Assembly: GCA_026874595.1 (NCBI GenBank)
Contig: CM049309.1
Coordinates: forward strand, 90,728,723-90,792,722
Direction of reading: 5' to 3'
DNA: 64,000 nt
Source: Sipunculus nudus
Taxonomy: Eukaryota > Annelida > Sipuncula > Golfingiida > Sipunculidae
Shown: one piece after another, positions 1-12,816 of the stretch
How the letters are laid out: each line of letters opens with the position of its first letter
Position numbering within the stretch: position 1 is the first letter of the stretch
The notes under the pieces: generated by a model
What the model was told of the DNA's origin: nothing
The model's database searches: none
The model's input: the letters and a program-made list of their open reading frames with translations, nothing else
Position numbers and translations under genes: made by a program

Positions 1-998
1 TCTGGCTGTAACAGCAAGGCAAGCGGAGGAATTTGTTACGGTATGTTTGAACCCGACCGACCATACCAACTTGGACGCAATATAATAACTGGCATTTGCT
101 TAAGCCGGAGACAGAACAGTCCTCGCTTCAAGATTCAATCATTCGTAAGGAGATCAGTGGCTAAAACGGCGGACAGGCTGGCAGATATCATATTGAACCG
201 TTCATGGATCCAGATGGATAAACGGACCAATGTTTACCACTGGCCCGATTTGGCGTGTTTCTAAGAGCCGCTGTTTGCTCCCGATGTTCAAGGACTAATC
301 TGGGAACATGAAAACATTGTTGTCACAAGCACATGTAAACCATTTAGTATATAAACAGTCTGCCGGTCACAGCACGGCTGCAGCCGCATCTGACTGGTGG
401 TGGACTGTCGGAACAATTCTCACACGGACTTAGAGCATTCACTTTGCCGTAGACAACTCTTCAGCAGCACACACGCCCTTCTGCAAGCACCGTTTCTGCT
501 GCGTGACCCTTGACTTCAGTGGTCATAATGTATTGGTTGTGATTTGGTCACCGTGGATGCCGCCTCTATCAAAATACTCCAAGATCCGCTGCCAGTGACA
601 GGCATGCGGGGAGGCGCAATCACAGGATCATTTGCCCTGGACCAGATTTGGTGAGCGGTTTTGGATAAACATAAATTTTGGGGAAACCGGTATTTTGCTC
701 TGTTTAGTATATCTTTCCTCACGCCCAGCCAGTATTGCATGGCAAAAAGGAAACGTAATAGACGTCCTTTGCAAAAAGAGAAGACTAGATTAAAGGTATT
801 TATCTTGTTCAGGAGAATTTCACGATAACATATATTGCTGTATAGTCTCTAGATGAGAGAACCACGTGTTTGTTCTGACCCAAGCGCTCATACCTTGACT
901 CGGAGTGGTCCAATATGCGGCGACTTGACAAGAAGTACCAGCGGTCAGACTCGCCACAAGGAGAGCCAGAATGATAGAAAATCGTTTGTCGTCTTCGG
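1..998. other. non-coding stretch upstream of candidate exon
   Basis: No convincing coding region is seen. Short open frames on both strands, such as 516-740 on the minus strand, show no recognisable domain. A TATA-like octamer, TATATAAA, lies at 348-355 and is followed by GC-richer DNA, so a promoter here is possible. It would imply a 5' leader of about 740 bases, or an intron, before the ATG at 1126. Confidence 0.5.
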
Positions 999-1008
999 CT
1001 TTAAAAGG
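999..1008 (+). promoter_or_regulatory. TATA-like element near candidate exon 1
   Basis: The stretch CTTTAAAAGG lies about 120 bases before the ATG at 1126. It could position a start site near 1030 and give a leader of about 95 bases. The TATA-like octamer at 348-355 is a competing possibility. This rests on motif and spacing only. Confidence 0.2.
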
Positions 1009-1125
1009 GCTGCCACACACCAGCTTTAATGGGTAGTGATCAAATTATTTTTGTGACTGCCAAGTCAGAACACCTCTTTATATTGAGACGTAACGTGCAT
1101 CCCGACAACTGGATAGTGACTCGAC

Positions 1126-1212
1126 ATGGCTGCATCCGGAAGATCGGGAAGATCCAACTCCAAAACTACAGCTCTCAATGCCGATCTGGAAGTATGGCAA
1201 AGAAGGGAACAG
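1126..1212 (+). CDS. candidate first coding exon of an unidentified protein
   Basis: An ATG at 1126 in good initiation context (G at -3 and G at +4, with an in-frame TGA at 1117-1119) opens 29 codons. The frame reaches CAG at 1210-1212, followed directly by GTAAGT, a consensus 5' splice site. The exon ends in phase 0. The peptide starts MAASGRSGRSNSK and ends LNADLEVWQRREQ: a small, basic, Ser/Gly/Arg-rich N-terminus followed by charged residues that could begin a helix or coiled coil. I do not recognise the protein. No matching phase-0 downstream exon was found in the window, so the next exon may lie beyond it or be too short to see. Frames that read past 1212 enter microsatellite and are probably intronic. 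Confidence 0.45.
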
Positions 1213-1228
1213 GTAAGTCTTCAAATAC

Positions 1229-1270
1229 AGAGAGAGAGAGAGAGAGACAGACAGAGAGGGGGGGGGGGGG
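1229..1270. repeat. (AG)n microsatellite followed by a 13-base poly-G run
   Basis: About nine AG dinucleotides are followed by a short purine/CA bridge and then thirteen consecutive G at 1258-1270. It lies just inside the putative first intron. Confidence 0.95.
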
Positions 1271-1308
1271 TTGTCTTGCATGTACATCAATATAATGTAC
1301 ATATATAT

Positions 1309-1324
1309 GTGTGTGTGTGTGTGT
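1309..1324. repeat. (GT)n microsatellite
   Basis: Eight GT dinucleotides directly follow a short (AT)n stretch. Confidence 0.9.
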
Positions 1325-1450
1325 ATGTGAATGCATCACAAAATTAAAAAAAAAAAAGTTGCATTTAAGTTACATTTTACACAATAAATAGCTGTTTATA
1401 CACATTGCAGGCTACACGCTCAGCACACAGTCACCATATACAACACAACA

Positions 1451-1476
1451 AGAGAGAGAGAGAGAGAGTGAGAGAG
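1451..1476. repeat. (AG)n microsatellite
   Basis: An AG run with one TG interruption. Confidence 0.9.
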
Positions 1477-4400
1477 CAATATGGAAGTACTGTTTAGTAA
1501 TCGTTTATTAGTATATTACTTAAACTGGAGAGCCACAGGACTGTGAGTTACAGCTGGTAGTCTGGGAGTGGGCCTCATCAGCAATACACAATCATAGCGA
1601 TAGGCTATCAGTTGTCCATGCTTCACTATTGATCGCTCGATCAAACGTTCCCGGGGTCGCCGGATATGATCCCCGCGCCATATTTTTAAAATAAGAAGTC
1701 ATGTCTGGTTGGCGTAATGCACCAGTAAACTACGACGGCCGGCACGGTGTGTTCGTTGTCCATTGATCTCACTAAACAGCTGGTTTGACATTGTTCCGTG
1801 CCTGATTTTCCTGAGCGGGAATCTAACAGGCCGCAGGCTGGCTACTACCACACTGTGACTGCGTCCACCTGCTCAAATATCAGCAATTCATGATAAAGGG
1901 AATTTGATTCCCCCAACAATTAAGTTGGAGTAGTCCATTTATTCCTGCCACTACAAACGGCGTCTTTGTTCTAAGGCAGCAGAGCTGTTAAGCGCCCTGG
2001 TCCGTCTCTACACAACAAAACAACATAAAATTAACAGATGAATCGTCTCTAAACCCCATTTGTTCAGGTAACAGTATGAAACAATGGACATATGTTACTT
2101 TCACAGAACCGGTGGTGCTGGCAGTCACATTTATAATTACGAAGGCAGCTGTCCCATAAATCCATCCATTCTTTCAGATTACACGAAATGTGGACCACTT
2201 TCTGTTAAACACTCGTCCATGTTCAATGTGTCACAGCACACAGGTCTATAAAAATTGTGGAAATGCACAGCATTTTACTGTCCTTAATCTTCTGTAGGTT
2301 TTTATATTAAAGTAAAAAAAAATAATAGCAGAAAACATATAATGTAGAATTAGAGTGAGATTTTACAATATTAACAGGCTTGCTTGGTTGAAATTAGCTA
2401 ATTTTTATTTCTTTTTTCGAACTTCACGGAGGACACAGCGCATATTTGTATCCCTTACCCTCAGAAGATCATAGTCAGTGCTATAAAAGTTATTTATTCA
2501 ACAGGCAAGTCTGGGTTTTAATGAGTGACGGTATGTATATACATATGACCCGGAGTACAGAAGAATATACACACCACCCCTCCCCCACAATTGTACAAGT
2601 AAATCGAATCATCAAGATTCTAAGAAAAGCAATCTATACTGAATCCTTTCTGGCCTGAAGGATTCCTTTTTAACAGCATTAGCACATGATATAACAAAAA
2701 AAGACACATAATGTCTCAAGTTCCGATGGATTTTCAACCAAAAATCAATTTAACCTATTTTTACCTTACGCATGTTAAAAAAATGTCACGATCCTGATTT
2801 GCCGGGTCAATTTTTTACATTTGCTATATTTTTTTGTTTACACTATAAATCGTGCCATTCCAGAAATTCTTGCGTGCGTCGTCCATACAGGAATCTTTAT
2901 TGCTGGTTTATTTTTATCTTGATGATGTCGGTTTAATTATCTTGATGACGCTGCTTTAATTGTGATTGTCTCTGAAGTAGTTTCACTGGAAAAAGGCACA
3001 CTTCTATCAGCCATTATCTGCATGTGATTATTTCTGAGATAATTGAATCTGTTATCTGGTAATATTATTAAACATGATAAAGAGAAATAAGGTCTAGGTT
3101 GCTAGAGGTGATTGGAACGAATGCAACCAGCTCCTGGGAAGTGATAATGTTTCTGACATTTAAAGAGACGCATGTTGTCTGGTTTTTAAGTAATATAGAA
3201 TATACCGTGTTTATACATATGGAATATACAGTAAAAAGAAAGAAAATAAAATCCCGTTTTTTAAATGTTTTGTGTTTGTAAAACAAGTGATTAAACACAA
3301 TTTGAACTAGTTATTATAGGGAAACCGTCGCGTTTGTAACCAACAATCATTGTAAGTCCATCAGTCACATGTATCTGACTATGAAAGGACACAGATACAT
3401 ACTTTTTAAACAAAAGAACACCTAAAACTTAACAACCTTAATTGAAAGAAGATGATATTATAAAATAGGGATGTTCAGAAAAAATAGATGCAAATGCTGT
3501 TGTGAGGTGGTTTTAATCTATAGGTTTTATATATTTTTCTTTTAAATATTTTGAGCAGTTACCTGATTATGTTTCTAATTTGTTTAAAGACATGTTCCTT
3601 TGTATAGGCTACCGGTGTCGGGTTATGAATGGTAGAGTGGAAGCTGGCGCCCGGAGCTGGACATCTGAGATGTTTCACTGACGCTGATACCGTTATACTT
3701 CAGCGCGGGACATGTACCACTCGTCAGAAGTTATTTTTGTTGGTTCATGTTCTCTTTATCTGTTGAAGCCGGGCTTAACGTTGCGAATTTCGGAATTTAT
3801 GTACCAGAGACGCTTTTTCTTGTGGCCACGAATATAAATGTAAGGCGAAATATCACTTGTACGATATTAGCTCTGAACATGAAACAGAATACGACGATCT
3901 CGTAAAAGAGGCTACTTTGCAAAGCAGGACCAGCAGAGCTACTTCAGATTTCTTCAAAAGGTCCTCTCCCCTTTACCTGAGACCATTGGTAGAATTATAT
4001 TACCATTCATAGAATTCCATTCCTGTTCAGCACCTTGATTTTTTTTTCGTGAAGAACAGCTGTATCTGATTACCTTTTTTTGAAAGACCATTTATGAAAC
4101 GGCAAAGTCAAATGTGCTTTCTTGGTCGCGGGTTTTAAAAATCTACGATTCCACAACAAGCATGCATGCTATGCAAAAGTATTATACTAGGTCAGGGTAT
4201 TATCCTGTTTCTGAAAAGATTTTCATTTTCTATTATCGTTTGGCACACATAAAAACAACAAAAATCAGTAAGCTCCTGACAAAAAGGATCAAAATCTAAC
4301 CACCAATCATAGCCCGAAGTATATATATTATTTTAAAGTTCCAAATAAAACAAATATACAAAACTAAGTTTAACACTCAATAAGTCTGTGACGGAGCATT

Positions 4401-5811
4401 CTTAATATAAGCGTATATGCATGACTGGAAGACAGAACGATCGTCATGACCCTATTAATAGAATACTAATGATCAACTGTACAGGCCATTCGTTTCTAGA
4501 TGAGAACCTATCATGGGACAACACCGCAAGCCAAATATTCCATTAACCATTAAGCAGAGACAATGCTAAATATTCTAGAAAGAGCCCTCAAGAATTGATA
4601 ATTAAGGGCATTGACTTGAAACCTCGCAGTGGAATTTGAACAAAGGGTATTCTTATTATGGCGATAATTGAAATCAGGTTAGTCTGGAACTGATTACCTA
4701 AAAACGGGGACTTCGATTGCGGGTAGTTTTGTTAACTATTAACTATGTTAATCCGAATTTTCCAATCTGCAATCTTAAACTCTCTTCTGAAAGTTCAAAA
4801 TTCCCTTGATTTAAATACAAAGTTCACATGCTCATGCAGACACTAAGCAGCCTTTGTGAAAAGTGGCCCGGTTCTATAATGCTGTTCTTGCATTATTTAT
4901 ATTAACCATGTCGTGAGTGTTATGCATCATACGGTCATCCATCAGCCCCCCAGGGATTGCTTCACCATAGTAATGTTCACATCTTCTACAGACAACAAAT
5001 TTCCATGAGACCATTAGTCACTTTCTCTGTGAATGCTTTTTCTGTAAATATTCTTGCTCCAGCATAAATGTGGTTAACGATTTATTGTCTTTTTTAATTC
5101 TGAAGCAAGCTAGCAACGCAGCCATTTCCCCTGTTTACTGGAGCAAATTATTCTTCTCTTTTTTAAATCAATGATACTTTATTAACCTTGTAAATCACAT
5201 TCCCCAGTCCGTTGCCATGGGCCTTATTATTATTGTTGCAAATTCATAATCTCCAAAATATGTTGCCATGTGTACAAAATGATTCATAAATGACTAATTT
5301 ATAATTAATCCATTACCTTATATTTTTCTTCCTGTTCATATTAAATTATGTTCCCCTAATTTTGCCTACAGAAAACGATTATGTCAACCGGTAAAAGGGA
5401 TTGAAAATATCACATGAATTATTGAACTAGTGTCAGCGTAGTATTTGTCAATTATATTATCTGCACACTCTTGCTATGTGTAGCCTGTGGTTATAAGAAT
5501 GAATGGAGATTATTGAGATTAATTAGCTGTATTTATTGCCAAAAAAAAAGAATGATTAATTTCTTGAAATGATGATGAATAGGGAAAAATTTGATAAACT
5601 TTTTATCTCTGCTGTACGTAATAAAAATGTTGAAACAAATGGTCAAGCTCAGTATCAGTGAATTTAACCTGAGTTCTAATGAATGCTGGTTGGTCGTCTC
5701 TGACGCCGTCGTTTCCCTGTTCAATCTGGACAATAAAGCCACTCGAAGTTTAACTGATGGGTGATAATGGAGGTAAAACAGAATATTGTACACACAGTGC
5801 CATATATATGA

Positions 5812-5832
5812 GTGTGTGTGTGTGTGTGTGTG
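5812..5832. repeat. (GT)n microsatellite
   Basis: About ten uninterrupted GT dinucleotides. Confidence 0.95.
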
Positions 5833-7661
5833 CGAGTAGTGTGAGCGTTGAATATTATCTGAAAAATATAAAGCTGAGTTTACAGAGCTTTCCTTTCAGA
5901 CACAGTCATGGATGTTTAAAAACCCCCAGTTTGCTTTGATCCCCCTAACAATTCTCCTGATATATTACATCCTTCAGTGCAATTTTCAAGTGGACAAGGC
6001 AATACTGCGGGCTATATTTTCTGCAGAAGGGTTGGGGATAATAACTCGTGTTTTTTTTTTTTACAAATTTATTTTTTTATTGAAAACATAACGCCGTACA
6101 CAATTTCAATACAATAAACATTTACGCGGTCTTTGTTTTTCATTAAGGCGAGATTTGAATACAAATACTTTGTCATTCAACCCCTATTTTAACCTGTGAT
6201 GCTTCTGAGAAAAAAAAAACTTTAAGTGAGATGTAGAGAGAAATTAATTCGGCCTGTTCTACGACACGTCCACGTCTTCATTATCTATATTTTGATTGCT
6301 TAAAATGACCGGTATGCTGACTGAGTTAACCTGATTTATGACGTTCATTACAAGAGATTGGTTTGGATTCGACGAACGTTTAGTTCAAAGCTTTTTGTAA
6401 TATTAGAATATTGCGACAGCGTCAAAAGTTCAGTAAAGCTAGCTCTTCAGACAAGGCTGATAGTTTTATACACCCTGGCACAGAGACCTCATTAACTTTC
6501 ATTTTCCTATCACAGTGTGCTCATTATTAATTTCAGTTCCCGTCTGCAGCCTCCGAAACATTATGATGGTCTAGTTTGCCTTAATCCTGAACATCATGTC
6601 TTGGTTCGGTCTTCTCTTCATTTCTTCTTCGCCTGATCTATAATAGCGACCAGACCATCTTCGAAATGAGGATTGTTGCTGACACGCATCGCACTAATCA
6701 CCCTTTGTTATACCTGGCGGCTCGGCAGTAAAAGTGAGACGTATTGGCTCCGTTGTCTGGCCGGTGTTTGATCAAGCTGTTGGGCACGCTCGTTCGTCTC
6801 CCCCACACCACCAGGTAAACACTAGACACCGCCGCGCGACTGGAGTACACTTCATGACCCTCATCTTTTACCTATTTCACGAGCTGCCCTCAGGAAGACG
6901 GGTGCCTGGGAAGGTCCCTTCATTGCCTTCGATAATTTTAAAACTAGAATTTTAACGAATCATCCTCTTTCGGCAGATTTTTTCTTTGAAAATAATATAA
7001 ATGAAAGAAAGAAGCGCAAGAAAAAAGCACGAAGAATTATCGAGGATTTTCATTGAAACTTTAAAAAGGAGAAGCTGATAACAAATTTCATCGATTCTGA
7101 TCTAGATTGGATCACGTTACCGTAACATATGAACACATATTGATGACGTTTCTTTTATAACTAGGTAACCACTCAGGTTAAGAAGGGGTAAACCGATGAA
7201 TTTGATATATTTTGTGTGGATTCTTTTACATCGGGAGCCCAGCTTGTTCATCCCGGACATTATATGCCGCCTTTGTCTGACAGGCAGAGATGACCTGTGA
7301 TGCAACAGGCGAGTTAGTGAACCATGGCACACAATCAGAGGTATATATTTCCAGTGGTTTTTTGTTTACAAGCGGCTAAGAGTGGCAATATTTTCAAATT
7401 ATGGGAAAATCAGTTTTATTACGCTCATAACACTTGTTTTCTTACTAAATATGACTGATTCTGTAATAACCAGCCACTAATCAAGCTTCATACAATTATT
7501 TGATGAGATGGAACCTATTTAAATTGCACATTTAATTCACTTACACGACGAGGGACCGACGCGAAAGGATATACGATTGTTTTATTTCTTCATTCAAATG
7601 CAAATGTACTTGTGTTGGCAGTGGTGTCAATGGTTGGGGAGGGTAATCAACTTTTTTTACA

Positions 7662-7677
7662 GACACACACACACACA
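7662..7677. repeat. (AC)n microsatellite
   Basis: About eight AC dinucleotides follow a T-run. Confidence 0.9.
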
Positions 7678-7922
7678 TTGTCTATGTGACGCTTTTTAAA
7701 TATATTACAATCAAATGTAAGGTTTAAAACATGAGGTACTATGTTTCCAATATAGGTTAATTCTAAACGAAGCTTAGATTTTTAATATTTCATATTTAAC
7801 TATAAAATGAAACCAAATTCTACGTGTATCTAATTATCAGTATATTTCATTTCAAATATATAAATATTATCCTCTGAATAGCAGGGTTATGATTTCATTT
7901 GCCATACCCCCCTTGTTGAAAA

Positions 7923-7954
7923 GTGTATGTGTGTGTGTGGGGGGGGGGGGGGGG
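7923..7954. repeat. (TG)n joined to a 16-base poly-G run
   Basis: A TG-rich run passes directly into sixteen consecutive G at 7939-7954. Confidence 0.95.
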
Positions 7955-9547
7955 AGGTAAATATCCCCATCCACCCTGTATTGTGTATTAAAAACAATAT
8001 TAACTGCATAGGAAGCGCACATTTTCATTGCAAATAATGAATCGGGTGACCTGGGCTTTTGTGACACAGTTTAAGAGACGTGTCGTTGTTCTGACAGCTC
8101 CCCACCAAGGCATGGTGCAGGAGAACGTTAGCGTTATGGTCCCACGAGGTCGGTAAGGGCACTCAAGAAATCATGATAAAAATGTATACGGCTTAATAAA
8201 CAATGCACGATTGTGCATATCAGACTGATAGTCCATTGATAGTCAGAAAAGCATCCAAAGGCCCTTAACAACCACTCCAGAGCATGGTTTGGAGCGTTGG
8301 ATGAAGAATTACTGGCTTAACCCTGCGGTAATAAAATAACTTGTTGCTCTAAGATGCCCTCCACTCTCCCGGCTCGGAGATTTACAAACAGTTGATTCAC
8401 GGATAACAGTAAGAACAGGGGAGGCTCATGTTGAGTAATAGTAAAAAGGCAGATATGATCTGATATTGATTTCCGCTACATCCATGAACAACGAGTCAAA
8501 AAATACTGTTATGAAGCAACCAAATTTCCCTTACATTATCATGGAATTTTTAGGTCTCAGAATTCTCCATGAGTTTCTGCAATTTCTGGTTTTCCTTTAT
8601 CTTTCAAACCACTGGTCTGGGATATGTACATATTCTTAAATCTAAGGATATGTCCGACATGTTGGTATTAAAAGTTTAAATTTTCGGAAACGGGTAATTT
8701 TATATTTATTTCAAAATATCTAATGAGTTTCATACCTTTGACATCAAATCATTTATTCCATCATACTTGTAACACCTAAAGAATATATCTAGGCATCACA
8801 TTAATTATAGATAAAACCCAAGAATTTTTTATTTGGTTTGTTAACTCTCAACATTGTGATTTTACAGGGTATTTTAGAGTTAAGTGTAAAATATTAATTT
8901 ACTTTTAAATTTTTACCTATAAAAGGGCTCCCGTTAAAGAAAGGCAAAATTAAAACAAAAATTAAATCAGCATTTTAGACCACGTTTATAAACGTATTAT
9001 GATGAATATGGAAGTTTTGAGCCATAAATGGCTGGGAAAGATCCATTTAAAGTATAATATATAAACTTATTACATTATTTTTAAATCTTTAAAATTTCGC
9101 CCAGTTTTGTGATTTTCCAAAGTTTTCCATAATCCACGTTGTGAAGAATATTTTTAAATCTTGTCTTTTAATTTACATTTAATAATTTACACACAAATAG
9201 GTATCGGACAGCATGTTTTGTGACGATCTGAGTCTTTATTTCATTTTGACAATGGTACCATTCTCCAGTTAGCAATGTATACAAATATAACTAGCGCTGT
9301 ATGAGTCTGGCTGCGGCCCTGTATAACGTAAGTGAAATCTTGAGGAGCTATAAATCTTGTGATAAGGAGAGATTTGGTTTAATTTTCACTTACGGATGTA
9401 GGATTCTTTTTGCACGTCTATCTTCATTGCTTCTGGTATTTGTTGGACATTTATGGTACTATAAATATTTGTTCTGCATATTTCAGAGCACGCATTGATT
9501 GATACATTCATGTAGGTATGCATGCGTGTAAATATACGCATACATGA

Positions 9548-9613
9548 ATATATATATATATATATATATCCTAACTTCGTTTTCTTTCTTTTTTTGGCGG
9601 GGGGGGGGGGGGG
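9548..9613. repeat. (TA)n microsatellite and 15-base poly-G run
   Basis: An alternating TA run occupies about 9548-9569. A pyrimidine-rich bridge follows, then fifteen consecutive G at 9599-9613. Confidence 0.9.
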
Positions 9614-10481
9614 TGTGGAGGAGGAGCTTGTATTTCTCTTTGCAGAGAATTAAACACCCGGGACTCCAAACAATCTCATTTCAATTATGAACCCATAACA
9701 AACCTCCTCCAAGTGTAATCCAATATTATATTGCCTCATGGAATGTTGCTGTACATAATTTGATGATATAGGCCTACTGCTCGTCATAACAAACTTTCAT
9801 GTGTATGTGCACGCACGCGTTGAACTGATGTGGTGCTACATTGATGCAAACCAAAACCGCAATGTTAAAAGTTCAAGAGGCATATAAAGAGCTGAAAAAA
9901 ATACTCATATTCTGTTAATCTTTATTCATTTCTGCCCATGCAAAGTCGCAACGATACAAGTCCAGTGTATGTATCTGGTAAAAATGGGGATATTTCGTAA
10001 AAGTAAAAGTTGGCTGACATGTGGTCGATAATCTAAATAAATCCAAACCTGGCTAATAATATTCTCTATGAAGACAATAATGTGTAAATTGAAGTTTTAG
10101 TGTCATACTACATATTTTCTTTCAAAATAATTTTTGATTTGCAAAATTTTTCAGAATCTTCGAAGTTAGATGTCACATCATGGCACATGGCTTCCTCCAA
10201 ACGAAGTCTAGTTTCAGCAAACCCAGCAAGTGCAGTAAAAATCATCTGTCTTACACTAAATATCATGTTTTTTTTTTTACCTTCATGCCGATATACAAAT
10301 TTAATGCAAATGCTTACAAAATATATTTAAATATGCCTGCGTCTTCAAAACCGCATATAATGCGCGGTAATCAAACGTGGATAGGCCTATAGTAAGTGGG
10401 TAGATGCTTCCGCCGGTCATGCATTTTTTTTCACTACCACCGGCCATGTTCGTTTTCCACTGTCGTGGGTAGACTTTATAT

Positions 10482-10509
10482 ACAGTATATAAAGGACAGT
10501 ATATAAAGG
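10482..10509. repeat. two perfect tandem copies of a 14-bp unit
   Basis: ACAGTATATAAAGG occurs twice in direct succession (10482-10495 and 10496-10509). Each copy contains a TATA-like core, TATATAAA. No gene start follows closely, so this is recorded as a repeat. Confidence 0.9.
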
Positions 10510-10928
10510 ACTCGTATTTAAAAGAAATTTATGTTACACCACTAATACGCCTACCTTGTTCACTCGATGTGTCATTTTATAAATCCCTTAAAACAAACGT
10601 GTTAATGAATTACTGCGTACATCACGCGATCGGCCATACGCCCTTCAGTTTCAACATGTGCGAGCTCGCATTTCGAGGTCATGTCAAACCGGAAGGCTGA
10701 CGTAATCCCATAATCCAAAGGGACATCAAGGTTCTTAGACTTGGAGCAGCGTGGAGAAACCAAACTTGATCCTTTTTTACATTTAATTAGGATACATTTC
10801 TTATCAATTGCTGGTTATATAATCCTGCACTGTAGTGATCTGCCGAGCTAACGCAATTACACGTGCTTGATAATGTTGCTAAACGCCATGTCGCTCCGCC
10901 TTTATTATCATAGAAGGTAGGTGCGCAC

Positions 10929-10940
10929 TGCGCATGCGAC
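10929..10940. promoter_or_regulatory. NRF-1-like palindromic motif in a GC-rich patch
   Basis: TGCGCATGCGAC matches about 10 of 12 positions of the NRF-1 consensus. It lies in a locally GC-rich patch (about 10905-11010) within AT-rich DNA, a composition often seen at animal promoters. No coding exon is visible downstream before the transposon at 11371, so its relevance is uncertain. Confidence 0.2.
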
Positions 10941-11370
10941 CCGATCCCCCCGGTGGGTCTTTAAGGCAGCGACACGTTCAGTGCAGCTGCCGCCTGTGTG
11001 CATTGAGGCCACCAAAACAACTGAAATAACTAATGATATAAAAATTCAGTTTCCTTGAAGGATAAATTCAGAAGCTCCCACTGAAAGACTCACGTTACAT
11101 ATTTTAAATTCAACTCACGGAAAATTGCGGACCTGTAGATTAGACCGGTGGCCTTCATGCCTGCTTTCTTCCGTATTGATAAATCACTTCGATTCATTTA
11201 TATCCTACTTGTTGTGAACAAACTATATGTAGGTTGTAATAAAATATTCTGAATAAGTGCCTGATAATCACTCAAATTAACTAATATTATTAATATTTCC
11301 TATATTCCTTTCTTTTCTTCATGTCAGACTATTTAGTTAACGTATACCATGCATACGTCATATATTTCTT

Positions 11371-12717
11371 AAGCCGGGTGCTCACTACCCGTTTTGTCAA
11401 GCGATATTGTCGGGCGATTTTTTTGGGCAGATTTTCTCAAAATCGGCTGAAAATCGGCTCGGTTAAGTTGGCCGATTTTCGATGTGACATTTACCGACGC
11501 GCGTGTTCACACTTCTCGATTTTCGCCGAAGAAGTCTGTCTCATCATGGCGATCTGATACTGAGCTTTCTAGAAGAAAAACCAAAAGGAGATACTTGTTC
11601 GCTTTGTGGCTTGTCCAAAGAAATCTGCTGAACACCAGACACGAACACTAAATCAGAAAATAACATTTTACTTGCACGTTTTTGTGATTTCTAGGATTTC
11701 CTGTTTCTCTGTTCTCTGTCAGATTAAACATATTAAAACGAATTAAAGTACAGCATCGCCAACAATGCCGCTGACTCCGTGAAAAAAGTGTACCAGAGAT
11801 CCGTTCACATGGACGCTTTTGCCTATTGGGTTACCTTAAACATCAGGTATTGCTGCCTGCGCTGGACTGGATATTGCATCAGTCAAAAGTTTTCGGCTTT
11901 TTATTCATGTCTCCTCTCATTTCCTCCTACTTTGGGCTAATTTTTTTATTTATAAACTTTCTTCCCTGGCATTTTTCTTTTTGCTGACTTTAAGGAGAAC
12001 CTGTGGTAGGACAAAAAACTATCTTAAGGGAAAAAATTTATAATGATGGATAGAGAACAACGGGCAGATATACAGTAAATTATTGATATCCATGAGTTGT
12101 AAATATAGAATTGTTTTTTTCCCAGGAAACTCTTACATAAGCTTGCGTTACTTGTTCACAGTAGATCGTTACACAATTGGAAGGATTGCTCAACAGCCCA
12201 GCAATAAATGGGCGTTTGCAAACATTGACTTGTTCGTTCAGCCTTATGTTTACAGAAATGTTCGCACATTGTAATTATATGAATGGATACTCATTTATAA
12301 TGATTAATAAATTGATGGTCGTCTTTTAGGAATACATGAAATTCGAATCTTTACCAAAATCGGTCTTTAATTCTTTTAAAAATACAGAAATATGTCAATA
12401 TACAATATACACTAATAATGACTAATAGTGACAACGTACAGAACGTGAAATCTGACCATACAAAAATAAAGAAAAATCGGCCGACTTTGTCATAAACATT
12501 GGCTAACTAATCGTCGCAAACATTGGCTAATCGCCCGATAAAATCGGCCGATTTTCTTTGACAGTGCCAGACTCTAGGCGATGGCGATTTTTCACGCCGA
12601 CGCCGACAAAAACCGCGTCGCTTGGGGAGTCACTCTACTCGATATTGTACCCCGTCGGTACATAGTCGGCCAATCCTATGAATCGGCCGATAAAATCGGT
12701 AGGTGAGCCGCCGGCTT
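11371..12717. mobile_element. candidate non-autonomous DNA transposon with imperfect terminal inverted repeats
   Basis: The left end (AAGCCGGGTGCTCACTACCC at 11371) and the reverse complement of the right end (AAGCCGGCGGCTCACCTACC, ending at 12717) match at about 80% over the first ~27 bases. Both ends continue into repeated AAAATCGGCC / GGCCGATTTT motifs in the outer ~150-250 bases. The flanks TATATTTC (left) and TATATTC (right) could be a decayed target duplication, but this is weak. The interior has no recognisable transposase and only short frames. The right end abuts the LINE remnant that follows. The superfamily cannot be assigned. Confidence 0.45.
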
Positions 12718-12816
12718 TATATATTCAGTATAATGATAAGCAAGGCAAGGATCTTACATGTCGGAACAGAAGAGCTATTATTGTATTCAGTGTTCAAGCT
12801 GTCAGTATGTCAGCTG

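Larger units (their letters stand above)
1213..11370. other. long gene-free stretch, probably intronic or intergenic
   Basis: No reading frame here has recognisable similarity, and none exceeds about 90 codons. The stretch holds several microsatellites and poly-G tracts, listed separately. Around 1500-2000 and 6530-6960 the DNA is less AT-rich and non-repetitive. Those parts could hold regulatory sequence, but nothing in them identifies a factor or gene. Confidence 0.5.

Noticed and set aside
1029-1347. Longer frames through 1213-1347, rich in RERERQ or TERGGGG.
   Set aside because: They read through a splice donor into AG and poly-G microsatellite. The peptide tail is translated simple repeat.
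6715-6818. Possible exon between CGGCAG and CAG/GTAAAC with peptide VRRIGSVVWPVFDQAVGHAR.
   Set aside because: The acceptor lacks a pyrimidine tract, the donor is weak, and the peptide is unrecognised. Chance is likely.
12703-12816. Upstream extension of the reverse transcriptase frame to 12703.
   Set aside because: It starts with GTG inside the end of the neighbouring transposon, and the residues before SWRPIS do not resemble LINE protein.
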